From Harmonia axyridis (lineage: Eukaryota; Arthropoda; Insecta; Coleoptera; Coccinellidae), in contig NC_059507.1 in NCBI RefSeq assembly GCF_914767665.1, forward strand, positions 20,276,718-20,340,717: DNA of 64,000 nucleotides, in the 5' to 3' direction. The notes under the pieces were generated by a model. It saw only the letters and a program-made list of their open reading frames with translations. It did no database searches and was not told the DNA's origin. Position 1 is the first letter of the stretch. Each line of letters begins with the position of its first letter. The position numbers were made by a program, and so were the translations under genes. Of the stretch, positions 1 through 11,639 are shown piece by piece.

Positions 1-2395
1 AAATTCAACATAATACATGAACAGATCTTTTGTAAATGATACGAAAAAATCTAGTGGGTAGCTGTTATATTTTCATTCTGTTTAGTTTTCAGTAGAACGC
101 GATCACAAAACGCCGTTCTTCAGCAATTTCAAGAAGGAAAATTTCAAAATCTATTGATCTAATTTTTGAAAGGATGCAACCTTCCAAGGAAAAGTCTATG
201 AGCTTTTGTTTGCATGAATAGCAACCTTTAATTTTCTGAGAGGATTCACCGCTTCCTTCTCTTGCAGTAGGAAGTCAGCGTCATCAAAATTATAAATCGA
301 TGTTAATTAAGTCGATATGTTCTGATATTTGCGGAGAAACGGAGCATCCCTTGCGAGAATTTCAATTAATTCGGTCTCTACTTCTCGAACCAATTCGAAG
401 GTTTATTATGAGCGATAAACCAAGAATCCATTCCACTTATTGCCTCCGATGTAGCAAAAACACAAGGATTCCTTCCTTGTCTTTGTTCGAAGCAAAGTTC
501 CTCTTAAATGGAAGTAACATCGGGTAGATATATCAATACATATTCATGACATATAAATGAATGCAAAGACACCAGAGAATCCACGGTATTTCAGTGCCGT
601 CTGTTGAATATTCCTCGTTCTCCATCCATATCTCCCTTTTAGTCCAACTTTATCCAATATCCGAGGATCCAACAAGCCCCTGGCATCGGTACGTGTTCAT
701 TCTTATTCGCGAAAATGGGACCAATCTGTGGTAACCGGATGAATTCATTGACACCGTTCGTTTTTGGCGTGATTGAGTCCTATTGAGGACCACTGAAGGG
801 GTGGGGGTATCGTTTGGGAACAAAAGAGCGAACCGCATTAGCGATCAGATGTGCCACGGTCCTTTTCAGTTGTGGATAATCGAATTTGCATAGTCGGATT
901 GAAGAACCGGGTACAGAGGCCAATTAGAGATGGGATTTTGAATTGAAAGGAATAGCGTTTTGTGATATCGGTTAGGCAAGGTTAGGCTGCTAGAGATAGG
1001 CTATCGATCCTTTGAATTTAGGATTTGTGTAGTTTCACATTGTTTTTTCCCCTGAAATGTTGATATTGAACATTCAGTTTGGTGAAACTACGACCTTTTT
1101 CAAAAACCCCCGATTTGGTGGAACCAGCAAAAAAACCAGTGATGCATGACTCCCAAAATATTCCATGGTTACTTTAATACTGCAAAAAATAATATAATAA
1201 TAATAATAATAAAGGACTTTCATGAATAGAACTTTGAATATACTTTTTTTTTTTTTAACATTTATAGAGGGCGAGGTTCAGTTCGTTCGGAGTATTTCAT
1301 ACCCCATGTATATGGATCTCATCACTGGCTTCCTAATAGGGCATAGCCTCCTCAGCAAGCACCTAATAAGAACAGGACCGCCGTTCTAATTTCAAATAAA
1401 AATTTTCAGCTATATCGAATATACAGTTTTCAAAACAACATAAACACAATATTTCAACATATCACATCTACGGAAACCCTGTTAAGCTTTCAAGTTTTAT
1501 TGTCCCTCCGTTTGAAATTCATCTTATATATTGTTGGACGGGCTGAATCAAATTTGAGGATGGATTGACAGTTATTACCTCAGTATGAATAACTCACAGC
1601 TTTATTTTCTGTAGTTTATTTTGTATTTGTACTGTATAAACTCCATTCCATTCATGATTAGCCAGTCGAACCTAATCGTTCGAAACAATTCCTGGTTCAA
1701 AATTCGAAAATTTCGAATAAATAATGGAGTGATCTATTTGGAGAATAGCCTTTCAAAATTATGACAAATACGCGAAGAGAAGGCGATTCAAGTAGATTAG
1801 TCTCATACGCGCATTCAAATAAATAATTCCATTGAAGTTTTTGTTGTATGTTGAGGAATTTTTTTTTCGAAATATTTCTCTACAAACTGTGAATTATGTT
1901 GTTGTGGATTTGTGTATGTGTGGTGTTGATAAATAAATCTTCAACTAGCCTAGGAGTTCTTGAAAATCCTCGAAAGGTAAGCCATATCTATTTTCCTTCT
2001 GAACGAGATTTATTCAGGAACGACTTCTAACTTCCTCAAAAATCTTCACTCTTCAAAATTCGAGTAGAAACCTAATATAAAATGAAATCCATATATGTGC
2101 TTTCGTGAATCAATAAATAGTTTCGAAAAAAAAAATTAGATTAGAGACTAGGTATTTTCAGGTTACCTATGTAGTGAAAATGCGCCGTTCAAGTTGATTG
2201 TCATACAGTAAATTACGACGTGAGGATTGAAGATATAAGCATATTATTATTTTCCAATTACTCGAAACATAAAGAGAAAATTCTCAATTAGTGCTTGTTT
2301 CAAGGCTTCTTGTAGCTTTGAGGTAACATATCGCAGTTTTCGATAGCCGACACTTTTCAATTGATTGAAAGCAGTTCGAATCAACCAAAATCTCA
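1..2395. other. Non-coding sequence, no gene seen
   Basis: No ORF with recognisable motifs. It holds an AAT/ATA microsatellite at about 1190-1213, possibly the tail of a lost retroelement, and a GC-richer, repeat-free island at about 600-960. The short ORFs here have no protein-like features. Confidence 0.6.
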
Positions 2396-2399
2396 AACA

Positions 2400-2830
2400 T
2401 CAGCTGGGAAGGTTATCGCACCTGAATTATGGGATTTGTGAACCATCGACAATGAATACCACATGACGTTATTGGTTGGATTGAGAGCAGAAATTGACAA
2501 AATACATCCTCAAAATCAAAAGACAATTCTTTCACAAAGTCACGAATCAATGAGAACCTTGGTTGAATTGAACAAATTGAGCTTCCAGCTGTTTGACATT
2601 CCAGCTTATTCTCCAGATATGACCCCCACTGGTTACTGGCTCTTTGCACACATTAGAGGAATGCTTCAGGAAAGAAATTTGGCTTTAATGATTGTATGTT
2701 GAGGTTGAAGCTTATTTCGAAAGAGATGTCGAGTTTTTTAAAGAAAATATATTTGAGAGTGTGAGGAGTTTTGGAGTACATGTGTCGCTTTTGAGACCTG
2801 ACCAATAAAGTCGAGTTTTTAAGAAGAAAT
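2400..2830 (+). pseudogene. Mariner transposase remnant, C-terminal half
   Basis: The plus strand reads SAGKVIA, then stops and shifted frames, then an open stretch ending in PAYSPDMTPTGYWLFAHIRGML followed by VEVEAYFERDVEFF. This matches the mariner pattern PPYSPDLAPSDYWLF...K..L with the third catalytic Asp replaced (TGYW where SDYW is expected). The second catalytic block (HQDNAPCH in the family) is altered to LSQSHESM. The order of blocks fits the irritans-type mariners. Stops and the lost catalytic residues make it inactive. The N-terminal helix-turn-helix half and the terminal repeats are not visible. Confidence 0.75.
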
Positions 2831-3429
2831 GGTTAGGTTCGGGATTTATTGAGTGTCGTGTGAGTTCTCCTAAAATCTAAAATCCAATGTGAAGAAGTCA
2901 TTGTGAAGAGATTAATTGAAGGTTTGGGTCCAGTACGTAACCCTGAGTTTCAACCATCATCCAAAATGAGGATTTAAAGTCATTCCATTGATCTCTGACT
3001 CCGTTATCAATCTCTTAAGAATAGTTACAAGAAATTCAAGCTGAATACTTAAACAATCCCGTTGATTGTAAGAGTCCCGTAGGAAGCAGAGCCAGAAAAA
3101 TTTCATTCTGGATTCAATTTCGAGAGCCGAGTGTACGTTTCCGTACAAAACTTAATGAAATCAGAGAAATAAAGGGGCAATTCAGAGTTGAACGAAGTTT
3201 AATTCCGTTTTAGTTATTCGACAGGACTTTTTGTTCTGTTCCTATAGGAAACCTGCTGAAAACTTGGGAAATTAAGACATCGGTGTACAATGGAGGGGCA
3301 CGGGACGATATAATGGGGTAACTAATTTGAAATATGGGATAAAAGGTGGAATTTATAATGCGGAATGAGCAGGGCGATTCGTTTGTTTCTATTATTGAAG
3401 TCGGATTGGAGTTTTAGTCCGACAGAAAT

Positions 3430-3745
3430 GTTTTAGAAGGTTTGGTAGTTCTCCTGCCTATGACCTGAAGGTCATGGGTTCAAATGCTGACGGGTTTTCT
3501 CGGGAGAGCTGCTTATTTTGTGGTAGTAACTTGCTAGCCCGAGAGATGGCATCAAAGGCTGTACAATTCTCGGAAGATCGGAACGCTTGGGACATATACC
3601 CAACGATTTTACGTCAAAGTCACTATGCTCCGCTGTGGAGATGATATGTGGATATGGATCACTGAGTCAAAATGATGATTGCATCAGTGGTCCAGGGTTG
3701 AAACACCACAATCCTCTGTGAGGGCGCACCATTATAATAGGGTTT
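3430..3745 (+). mobile_element. tRNA-like SINE (putative)
   Basis: The head contains a tRNA-like segment: TTTGGTAG, then TGCCTATGACCTGAAGGTCA, then GGGTTCAAATGC, which resembles a D-arm, an anticodon arm and a pol III B box. About 240 bp of unrelated body follows, ending near an ATTATAATAGGGTTTTT tail. The arrangement (tRNA-like head, unrelated body, T-rich end) fits a tRNA-derived SINE. No second copy was found in the window, so the family assignment rests on the head alone. Confidence 0.45.
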
Positions 3746-4334
3746 TTAACTATTGGCTGTTTTAACTACACTGCTGATTCTGAGGAGGTGTTCGCAATCA
3801 GTAGATAAAGTTCACGTGGAAAATATTTTAGAGCGCTCGTTTCCTGAACAGATCGCTATATGTATATCATTTCGTCACAATATCTGTAATTTTCGAATAT
3901 TGAGACGACAATGTTTTCAACCTATAAAGTTCGACTCACTAATGATGATCGATATAAAAATTTGCATCTGTATGTAAAATGACAATTTAGAACTCCGTGA
4001 AAATATTAGATTCATTGAAAATTCAAGAAGAATATTGTACTAAACTCACGAAAGCAGCATATCGATTATCGAAACAAAAAAAAAGTGAGGAAAGCACTGC
4101 TGTCCATTTATATCTGCCAATGACACCCTCAGCTCAGAGACCACTTAACTGTATTTATGTATATATGTGGTACCCAAGGGTGCAAAGGCTATATAAATGA
4201 ACAAGCCTTCAAAAAATCCTGCGATAACGTCAATGCTTTCCTCATTTATAGATGAACAACATGAATTGAGTATTATACATTAATGATTTTTTTCAAGTTT
4301 TGCCAGAAGTTTTGTCCACTAAAGAGGCGGTCAT

Positions 4335-5622
4335 ATCAACATGGTTTTAGCAGCGGTCACTCAACACAATCAGCTGCAGTTGATTTTTCTGAATCGGTCT
4401 ATGAGTGTTTGGATAGGAACTTGTTTGTGGCGGGCGTATTTTGATTCGCTATCTTTTGGGTTCATACTTGAAAAATATTATAATCTGGGTTTCAGGGAAG
4501 TATTCCTGGAATGGTTACGTAGTTACCTCAACGAAAGATCGATGTCAGTTAGAATAGGCGCAAGTTATTCCGAGAGTCATTATATTGGCCTTGGAGTTCC
4601 TCAGGGTTCTGTGCTGGACCTCTTTTATTCATATTATTTATAAATGATCTGCCTGTGTGGTTGTTAACTTTAGTCGCTGATGATACTTCTGTCGTTGTTT
4701 CTGCGGGGAGTCTTGAGCAACTCCATAAAGCATGCAAATGTATTGTGGCGGAATTTCTAAATTAGTGCCGTAGGAATAACCTTATGGTGAACATAAATAA
4801 AACTTTTCGCGTACGATTTTGTTTAAGAAATAGTGCAGTCGAAGCATACAGCATAAATTATGGAGTTAACCTTATCACGGGATCAGAGTCGACAAAATTC
4901 CTTGGTATCCATGTTGATAGAAATTTAAGTTGGACGACTCACATTGACGTTATATTAAAAAAAATTGAAAAATTTAATAGCTCGTATTTTGCAATCCACA
5001 GAATTAAAGACATTCTACTTAGAAGCTATCTGATGAGTGTTTATTTTAGTCTGGTTTATAGTATAGCCATCTATCGTATAACATCCTGATCTGGGGAAGA
5101 TGTTCTGACTTCCCCAGAGTATTCGTAGCACAGAAAGGGATCATACGTGCAATATTTAACTTAAATCCGATGAATTCTTGCAAATCAATTTTTGTTGAGA
5201 ATAAAATTTTAACTTTGCCATGTATATATATTTTCAAATGTTTGCTGTATGCCAAAGAGAATGAATTTAAATGGATGAAATTATCAATTATCATGGTTAT
5301 GAAACGAGAAATTCATCTACTTCATTGTTTCCTAGACATAAGACTTATAGATTTGAATGCTCTCCAATGTATCAAAGTATCAGGATGTTCAATCATTTGT
5401 CACCTACTATGAAATCTGTCAATTCAAAAATGTTCAAGGAAGAAATTAAAAACCTTATTTAGTTAACAGTTATAACTCTTCAGTACAAGAATATTTGCGT
5501 GATTTTCGATTCATAGTGTTATTTATGATTATTGTTTTGTTCTCATTTCGACCTGTCCTATTGTCCTATACACCATGATTGTGTCTGAAAAGATCAAATA
5601 AAATTTATTATTATTATCATTC
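4335..5622 (+). pseudogene. Decayed CR1-like reverse transcriptase, C-terminal half
   Basis: Reading frames on the plus strand show, in order, SGHSTQSAAVDF-like sequence, a FDSLSFGFILEKYYNLGF region, WLRSYLNERSMSVRIG, YIGLGVPQGSVLDL, NDLPVW, ADDTSVVVSAGS, NNLMVNINKT, STKFLGIHVDRNLSW and later a HDY-like block, the RT palm and thumb of a CR1/jockey-type LINE. It is interrupted by stops and frameshifts (the first near 4640). The 3' end reads AATAAAATTTATTATTATTATC at about 5597-5618, a microsatellite tail like that of the intact LINE at 57.7 kb. Endonuclease and ORF1 parts are missing, as expected for a 5'-truncated copy. Confidence 0.85.
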
Positions 5623-5639
5623 AATTCATGTCTTTGATG

Positions 5640-7500
5640 AGCATAAATGCATATTTTTATATAAAGTACAGCATTTTTTTTAATTAAAATGAGTTTGCAT
5701 GCTCTAGAAATGATATAATTTTTAATCCGAATGACGTTATCATTATCATTCAATATGATTCCTATAATCCGAATGATTTGATGAACCGAACGGTTCCTGC
5801 CAACTTTCTGTTAGGATTATCCATACATTTCTGTATTTAGAGGGGCACTACAGGGATATCGAAAACCTTTAGAGATATAGAGTGGCTTCAATTAAAAAAA
5901 GTTTAGTTATTTAGAGATTAGCGTGTTGGTGTTAACAGATCCAAAATATCTTCAATGGTTCTCGAAAAAACTGAAAATCGAGCCTTTTGTTCTGTATATC
6001 TCATTTGTTTTTGGAGTTAGCTCCACGAAATTCGGTTTGTAGCCATTATCCAATATAGAAATTCTATATGTGAACTTTGATGATGAATATATTATTATTA
6101 TTATTATTAATGGTGTCATCAGATTTTTTTATTTTTCATTGTTTCAGAAACGGGATTTCAATTCTTCAATTTTTTTTTCTTATGGACGTCATTTTGATTC
6201 TTCTTATGAGATGAAGAAGAAAAGCATTACGAATTCAATAATGTATCACACTCTACAAAAATGTCGAGTCAGGCTACTCAAATTTGATCTTCCCTTTTAT
6301 TTTTTGAATAAATAGTTGGTTGGTGCCAGAATTGTCAACTAACTTGTTACTTCGTTCAGTTATGTGAAACCATCACTTAATTTTAGTGAAAACCTTAATC
6401 CTGTTTGATAAGTAATGACCTATTAACTACATAATCGTCATAATCAATACAAATTTGCACTGAAAAACCTGATGAGAAAGGTAGTGTCGGAAAAAGTCAC
6501 AGTGTTGGCGAAAAATTTTTTGAAAACATCAAAATATTCGTGGAAATTAATTGGTTTTATTTTATTAAATAATATTTCCAGTACCTAGTGAGTTTATCTA
6601 TCAATTGACATACAAACCCCCTTCAGGAAACAAACCCTTGTGAGAAACAACTGATCACCGCATGGTCACCCAGTTTTTCGCTAGCTCCCCTCTCCCATAG
6701 ATGAATTATTCAAGCAGATTCGCGAAATTAAAAGCATCCTAAGGAGTTAGGAACTTTTTCGAAAGTTTAATTAACTCCGTCGACTCGAAAGACCGTTCAT
6801 TATTTTTTTTCCGGGGTGGCGCAGGGAGAGGGTGAAACAGGCCGGACAACCGAAGATTCTTCGGGAAAATTCGAGTTCCGCTATCATTCCTTCTCGCCAT
6901 TCGAATTTTTCACCGTCACTAATATCAATCAGGACTGTCGCGTGCAGATTTACCAACCCCTATTCTTGCCGAATTTAAAATATGAAGGTGTCTGTTGGAA
7001 CGTTATTTCGTGAATAGATTTTTCCCATCAGGGTTTGATGGAAATTGGCGGGGGAGGGGGTGTTGACATGGACCTCCCGAGGTGTCGGGAAGGTGTATTG
7101 ATTAATATTGCATCTGAAAGGCATATTAGTATTAAGAATTCGGGGTTTGTCTCTATGAATTCATTGAAATTACAGCAAATTTTTTATTTGTGATAATTTT
7201 ATACTACCATCTGGAATGTTTCGACAGTGCAATGTTAGAATTTTGGCTCTATAGCCCAACCAGTTGTTTTTTTTCAATCATGTTAAAGGACTGAAGGAGA
7301 ATTTTGGATGGCCGTTATGAAGGAACTGTTTAATATTTTTCGATTCTGTTTTCATATTCATATTAGATATGAAGAAAAGTATAATCGTGGGAAATTTCAG
7401 CAATTTCGGGTGAAATTTTTTGAAATTTTTATTTCACTGTGGACATGTAAAAAAAAATTTTTGTTATATTGTTGTAAGGAGACTCTTAATTAATAATATC
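5640..7500. other. Non-coding sequence, GC-richer island at 6.65-7.08 kb
   Basis: No gene seen. A TTA repeat lies at about 6088-6108. The part at 6650-7080 is more complex and GC-richer than its surroundings, with TTTAATTAACTCC (homeodomain-like core) and GAAAGTTTAA near 6760, and could be conserved non-coding DNA. Nothing shows a function directly. Confidence 0.4.
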
Positions 7501-7666
7501 AAGTTTAAGATGCATAGAATACCTGGTGTGTCTACTTATACCTGTAAAACTTTCAGACAAAACGGGAGATTTTTCGGATTTATACTTACTTGATTTCGAG
7601 GGATCGCGGGCTTTTCAGATGGCGCATACATCGTTTACATTTGACATTTCTCTCAATTCTCGACTC

Positions 7667-7812
7667 TTGTGAACCAAGGGCGTAGATCTTTTTTTTTTCT
7701 TGGGGAAGGATAATCGAAAAAAAAATTTTTGACGACAACAAGAAGTTTGATAATGAAGTTTGAACCAAATTACTCGAAATAATTTTTTTGTTACTAATTC
7801 GGTTGTTCTTAC
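7667..7812 (-). repeat. Sequence next to MITE A, duplicated inverted at 10.38 kb
   Basis: The stretch reading (minus) GGTAAGAACAACCGAATTAG to AAAGATCTACGCCCTTG recurs on the plus strand at about 10380-10530, in both cases directly beyond the 3' end of MITE A. Sharing the flank means that a unit larger than the MITE was copied. Confidence 0.65.
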
Positions 7813-8443
7813 CTTGTTCTCAAATAAGAGTTACAAAGGAAAATGAGAAATTACTTGGATAATTTTGAGAAAAAAAAGTTTCATGAATATGAGCCCACAA
7901 AGGCTTTGCTTTCAATATACAGGTTATTTCTAGTGTGTCGTACAGTTTATCAAATATTTATTAATCTTCGATACAGATTAGGTAAATAAATATCAAAACT
8001 TATAATTAATGCATTCATTAAAGCTTACTAGCTGGAGCTTTATAATAATTTGGATTTTCCTGAGGATTACTAGAGATTTTTCTCGAAATCAATAGCAGAT
8101 ACGACAAAACTATAACAATCCAAAAAGTGTAGTACTGGACCAGAGTTTTTTTTCTACATTTTTCTAAACAGCCATTCACCAAAATATAGTTTTGGAGGAA
8201 GGAAGCAGGCATCCTTCCAGAAAATATATCACCCTGTAGATTTGCATTCAAAATTAGCATATCACATAGTGAAAACTTCAAACTGGAATATCTATGGCCA
8301 ATTCATATTAAATATCTTGTGAAGGGAAGGTTATATGAAAAAATAACTTGAACTTCAACATATGTATCTCGAAACAAAATGTTTGGGGACTCATGTTATA
8401 GGACTCTTCTTTTTCATTTGTATCTCCAATTTAGGAGCACCGT
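7813..8443 (-). mobile_element. MITE, family A, full-length copy
   Basis: On the minus strand it starts GGTGCTCCTAAATTGG (about 8440), contains CTACAGGGTGATAT and GTTTTGTCGTATCT, and ends near 7813. The same internal landmarks in the same order occur at 22911-23325 (start CAGGGTGTTCCTAAATTG). The 3' end is better preserved in the copy ending at about 10373 (TTAAGGAACACCC), which is the inverse of the start, so the ends are inverted repeats. No coding capacity. Likely a non-autonomous DNA transposon. Confidence 0.65.
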
Positions 8444-9069
8444 GTAATTACCCCCAGTATCCCCCTATTTCTACGCTCTTGTCGTGAACTTTGAGTATAG
8501 AACAATAATATTTTATATTCTATGGTCTGTCATTATATTCCATTCATTTGAGTAAAAATTCGATATGAACTGAATTGTAATTCATTGTGAATGTTTGCAG
8601 TGTCTAAAATATGTATTTCCTTTTTAAACGGTACCAGGCAGATGCGGGAATTCGAAAAATTTTAAAGAGCGCCACCTTACAGCACTCTGGCGAAGCAGAC
8701 CACCAAAGCAACAGGTGGGTCTCTCAAAGTCTGAAACAAAATCGAATCAGTAAACACACCAGGTATTCTATGCATCTTAATCAAGTTACATTATATGTCA
8801 AAGTGACAGTAATAATTCCAACTGAGTTTTGAAATGAAGAGAATTTGAATGTTGAATATTGATTGAATAATTAACTTAGAATGTTGTTTCTTCAATGTCA
8901 GGTATGTTTTATAATTGATTAAATTGTGTTACTATATTGTATTGTATTCCATGATAAAACAAATAAACTTTAATTTAAGAGAAACACTTCAATTGGTTAT
9001 TCAGTAACAGTTATTTTTTTTTTTTGGGATATAACATTATAAAACAACATTCTTGTTGATATCACAAAC

Positions 9070-9417
9070 ATGGACAAGCTACGGTTTGATTTTAAGATAT
9101 ATGTAGAAGATTCCAAAACTAATGTGCTTTGCATAACTTCTATTGGAACTACTGATGGCCGTAATTATGCAATTCCTGATATGTGTCAAAGAGCTAGTTT
9201 ACATACGCCAGTAATAAAAACTTCAGCTTATAATAAGGTTGAAAATTCAATTTCCAAGAGAAACCAAATTAGAAGGGTATGGATTAGTTTAAACGAGGAT
9301 TTGACTGCTACCTATTTGGATGAAGGTGGTAATCTTCAGTTTGAAGATATCTTCTTAGAAGAAAATCTTGAAGATAAGCTGAATGTCTCTGTGAATGCCT
9401 CTAGGAGAAATTCTTAG
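9070..9417 (+). CDS. Uncharacterised 115-residue ORF
   Basis: Begins at an ATG in a good insect context (CACAAACATGG) and ends with TAG. I do not recognise the family. The product is hydrophilic and protein-like in composition, with a basic centre (SKRNQIRRVW, about 62-71) and an acidic C-terminal third (DEGGNLQFEDIFLEENLEDK); no signal peptide, membrane segment or zinc pattern is visible. TATAAAAC lies about 30 bp upstream of the ATG, close for a TATA box. It sits between inverted copies of MITE A, and AATAAA at about 8960 ends an unrelated stretch upstream. It may be a small gene, a single exon, a retrocopy or a transposon fragment. No introns or neighbours help decide. Confidence 0.35.
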   Translation: MDKLRFDFKIYVEDSKTNVLCITSIGTTDGRNYAIPDMCQRASLHTPVIKTSAYNKVENSISKRNQIRRVWISLNEDLTATYLDEGGNLQFEDIFLEENLEDKLNVSVNASRRNS

Positions 9418-9614
9418 AAAAATGAGTTGATTCGGAAAATGAAATTCAATTTGAAAACCGAGGAAAGACAATTCAGACATTGCAGGTTTTCCGCCATTTT
9501 TTTTTCAAGGTTCCTTACATTTTCTGAGTAGAGCACTCAAAAATACTCTGATTTTACCAAAAATCGTAACTTCAAAGGTTATACATAACTGAGCTCACTC
9601 AATAGAATATTTGT

Positions 9615-10071
9615 CAGAAATGACGTTGCAGACCCTGTATCTCGCTTATGCTTCGAAAACGAGGTATATGCCTTAAAGCAAAAATGATTCTCCCGGTGTC
9701 ATCTACATGACTATATAGGTTTGTCCGGTATAAAATGAAACACCCTGTATGTAGGTGCCAGTCAACCTGAATTCCCAGGAACTTCGTTGATAGTGATGCA
9801 TGGACTGTAGTGTTGTTGAAGTCGATATATGCAGGAAAGTTTTGTTTAGATTGAGAAGTTCTGAATATAACACATTCGGTTTCATTGACATTCGGTGAAA
9901 GCTCATTTTGACTACACTTATTGCATCGAAAGCTGTCTGGGTCTGCTCGATGCACGAAATAATGTCTTTATTTCGCACTAGGGCATTGGAGTCATCAACG
10001 AACAACAGTAGACTTATCATTCTCAAGATGGAAAATGACAATGAGTCTGGCAAATCATTCACACATAGCAA
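9615..10071 (-). pseudogene. Jockey-like reverse transcriptase fragment with MITE insertion
   Basis: Minus-strand frames read VNDLPDSL, LFVDDSNALV (catalytic block, FADD changed to FVDD), TAFDAI, then a frameshift, then ELSPNVNETECVIF and STKFLGIQVDWHLHTG. At about 9745 the RT homology stops and CAGGGTGTTTCATTTTATAC follows, a transposon-type end, so a MITE seems to have inserted or joined there. The upstream edge abuts the MITE A copy at 10078. The fragment covers only the palm end and start of the thumb. Confidence 0.75.
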
Positions 10072-10077
10072 TAATCT

Positions 10078-10373
10078 AGTAATCTCTAGTAATCCTCAGG
10101 AAAATCAAAATTATTATAAAGATCCATCTGGTAAGCTGTAATGAATGAATTTATTATAAGTTTTGGTATTTATTTACCCACTTTGTAGCGAAGATTAATA
10201 AAGATTTGATATACTGATGTAAGCATCACTAAAAATAAACTAAAACGTATACTAGAAACACTTTGTATCTTGAGAGCAAAGCGTTTGCAAGCTCATATTC
10301 ATGGGAATTTTTATTCTTAAAATTATCCGAGGAATCTCCCATTTTCCTTCGTAACTCTAATTAAGGAACACCC
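10078..10373 (+). mobile_element. MITE, family A, 5'-truncated inverted copy
   Basis: Starts at CTCTAGTAATCCTCAGG and runs to TTAAGGAACACCC; the 3' part of family A (compare 7813-8090 on the other strand). It is followed by the same flank as the first copy, AAGGTAAGAACAACCG. Confidence 0.65.
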
Positions 10374-10700
10374 AGTATAAGGTAAGAACAACCGAATTAG
10401 TAATAAAAAAAATATTTCGAGTAATTTGGTTCAAACTTCTTTTCTCACATTACAGATATGAGTAAAAGTTGTCTTCAAAAAAGTTTTTTTCGATTACCCT
10501 CCCCTCAAGAAAAAAAAGATCTACGCCCTTGAAATCTGATGAGAAAAACCTCCATATGCGAAATCACGTGGAGAGTGCAAGTGGTAGCTTGAAGCCATGG
10601 GTGCTGAAGCACCCGAAATTAGTAGCAATAAAGCTAAAGAATACCAGGCAATAGATAACAAAGAAATCACCTTCAATTTTGGAATTGAATAAGATTTATA

Positions 10701-11634
10701 ATGAAGGGTGTTTTTTTAGAGCTATAGAACTTTAAATTGCAATAAAACAACGATGGATTATTCGACTGACATGAATTTCATTTATCTGCAAGATAATCTT
10801 GTGGCATTACATTTTAAATAAGATTTCTGGCATATGACCGCCACGGCTGGATCGCATGTAGTCCAATCTAGACGTCCAATTTTCGATGACTTTTTCCAAC
10901 ATTTGTGGCCGTATATCGGCAATAACACGGTGAATGTAGTCTTCCAAATGGTCAAGGGTTTGTGGCTTATCCGCATAGACTAATGACTTTACATAGCCCC
11001 ACAGAAAGTAGTCTAGCGGTGTTAAATCACAAGATCTTGGAGGCCAATTCACAGGTTCAAAACGTGAAATTAGGCGGTCACCAAACGTGTCTTTCAATAA
11101 ATCGATTGTGGCACGAGCTGTGTGATATGTTGCGCCGTCTTGCTGGAACCACAGCTCCTGGACATCATGGTTGTTCAATTCAGGAATGAAAAGTTAGTAA
11201 TCATGGCTCTATACCGATCACCATTGACTGTAACGTGCTGGCCATCATCGTTTTTGAAGAAGTACGGACCAATGATTCCACCAGCCCATAAAGCGCACCA
11301 AACAGTCAGTTTTTCTAGATGTAACGGTGTTTCGACATACACTTGAGGATTAGCTTCACTCCAAATGCGGCAGTGTTTTGATTGTTGATGTAGCGATACA
11401 ACCAGAAGTGCACTTCATCGCTAAACAAAATAAAATGGACGTAGAGCGCGATACGTATTCCGCACAGAACTATCATTTTCGAAATAAAATTGCACTATGT
11501 TCAGGCGTGAGTCTATTCATAATGAAATTGCCAAACCAAACAGAGAATGAATCACTTGACAGCTGTTAAATCGATCGCCATCTCGAACAGTAATGCTATT
11601 CTAAAGTTATATACCTCGAAAAAAAAACACCCGT
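10701..11634 (-). mobile_element. DD41D (rosa-like) mariner, internally deleted
   Basis: Both terminal inverted repeats are visible: GGGTGTTTTTTTAGAGCTAT at 10706 and, on the other strand, GGGTGTTTTTTTTTCGAGG ending at 11632; both continue ACTTTA. The element is flanked by TA (10699-10700 and 11635-11636). At about 930 bp it is shorter than typical 1.3-kb members: a start MNRLTPEHSAIL is joined after about 12 codons to the DDE part, so the helix-turn-helix domain is gone. Target choice and ends fit the IS630-Tc1-mariner superfamily. Confidence 0.8.
10807..11540 (-). pseudogene. DD41D mariner transposase, catalytic domain
   Basis: The first catalytic Asp is in FSDEVHFWLYRYINNQN (minus strand near 11420), then a VETPLHLEKLTVWCALWAGG stretch, then WFQQDGATYHTA with the second Asp, then NWPPRSCDLTPLDYFLWGYVK with the third. 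I count 41 residues between the second and third Asp, the spacing of DD41D (rosa-type) mariners. All three Asp remain, but a frameshift near 11180 and stops around 11480, plus loss of the DNA-binding domain, make it non-functional. Confidence 0.82.
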
Positions 11635-11639
11635 TATTA

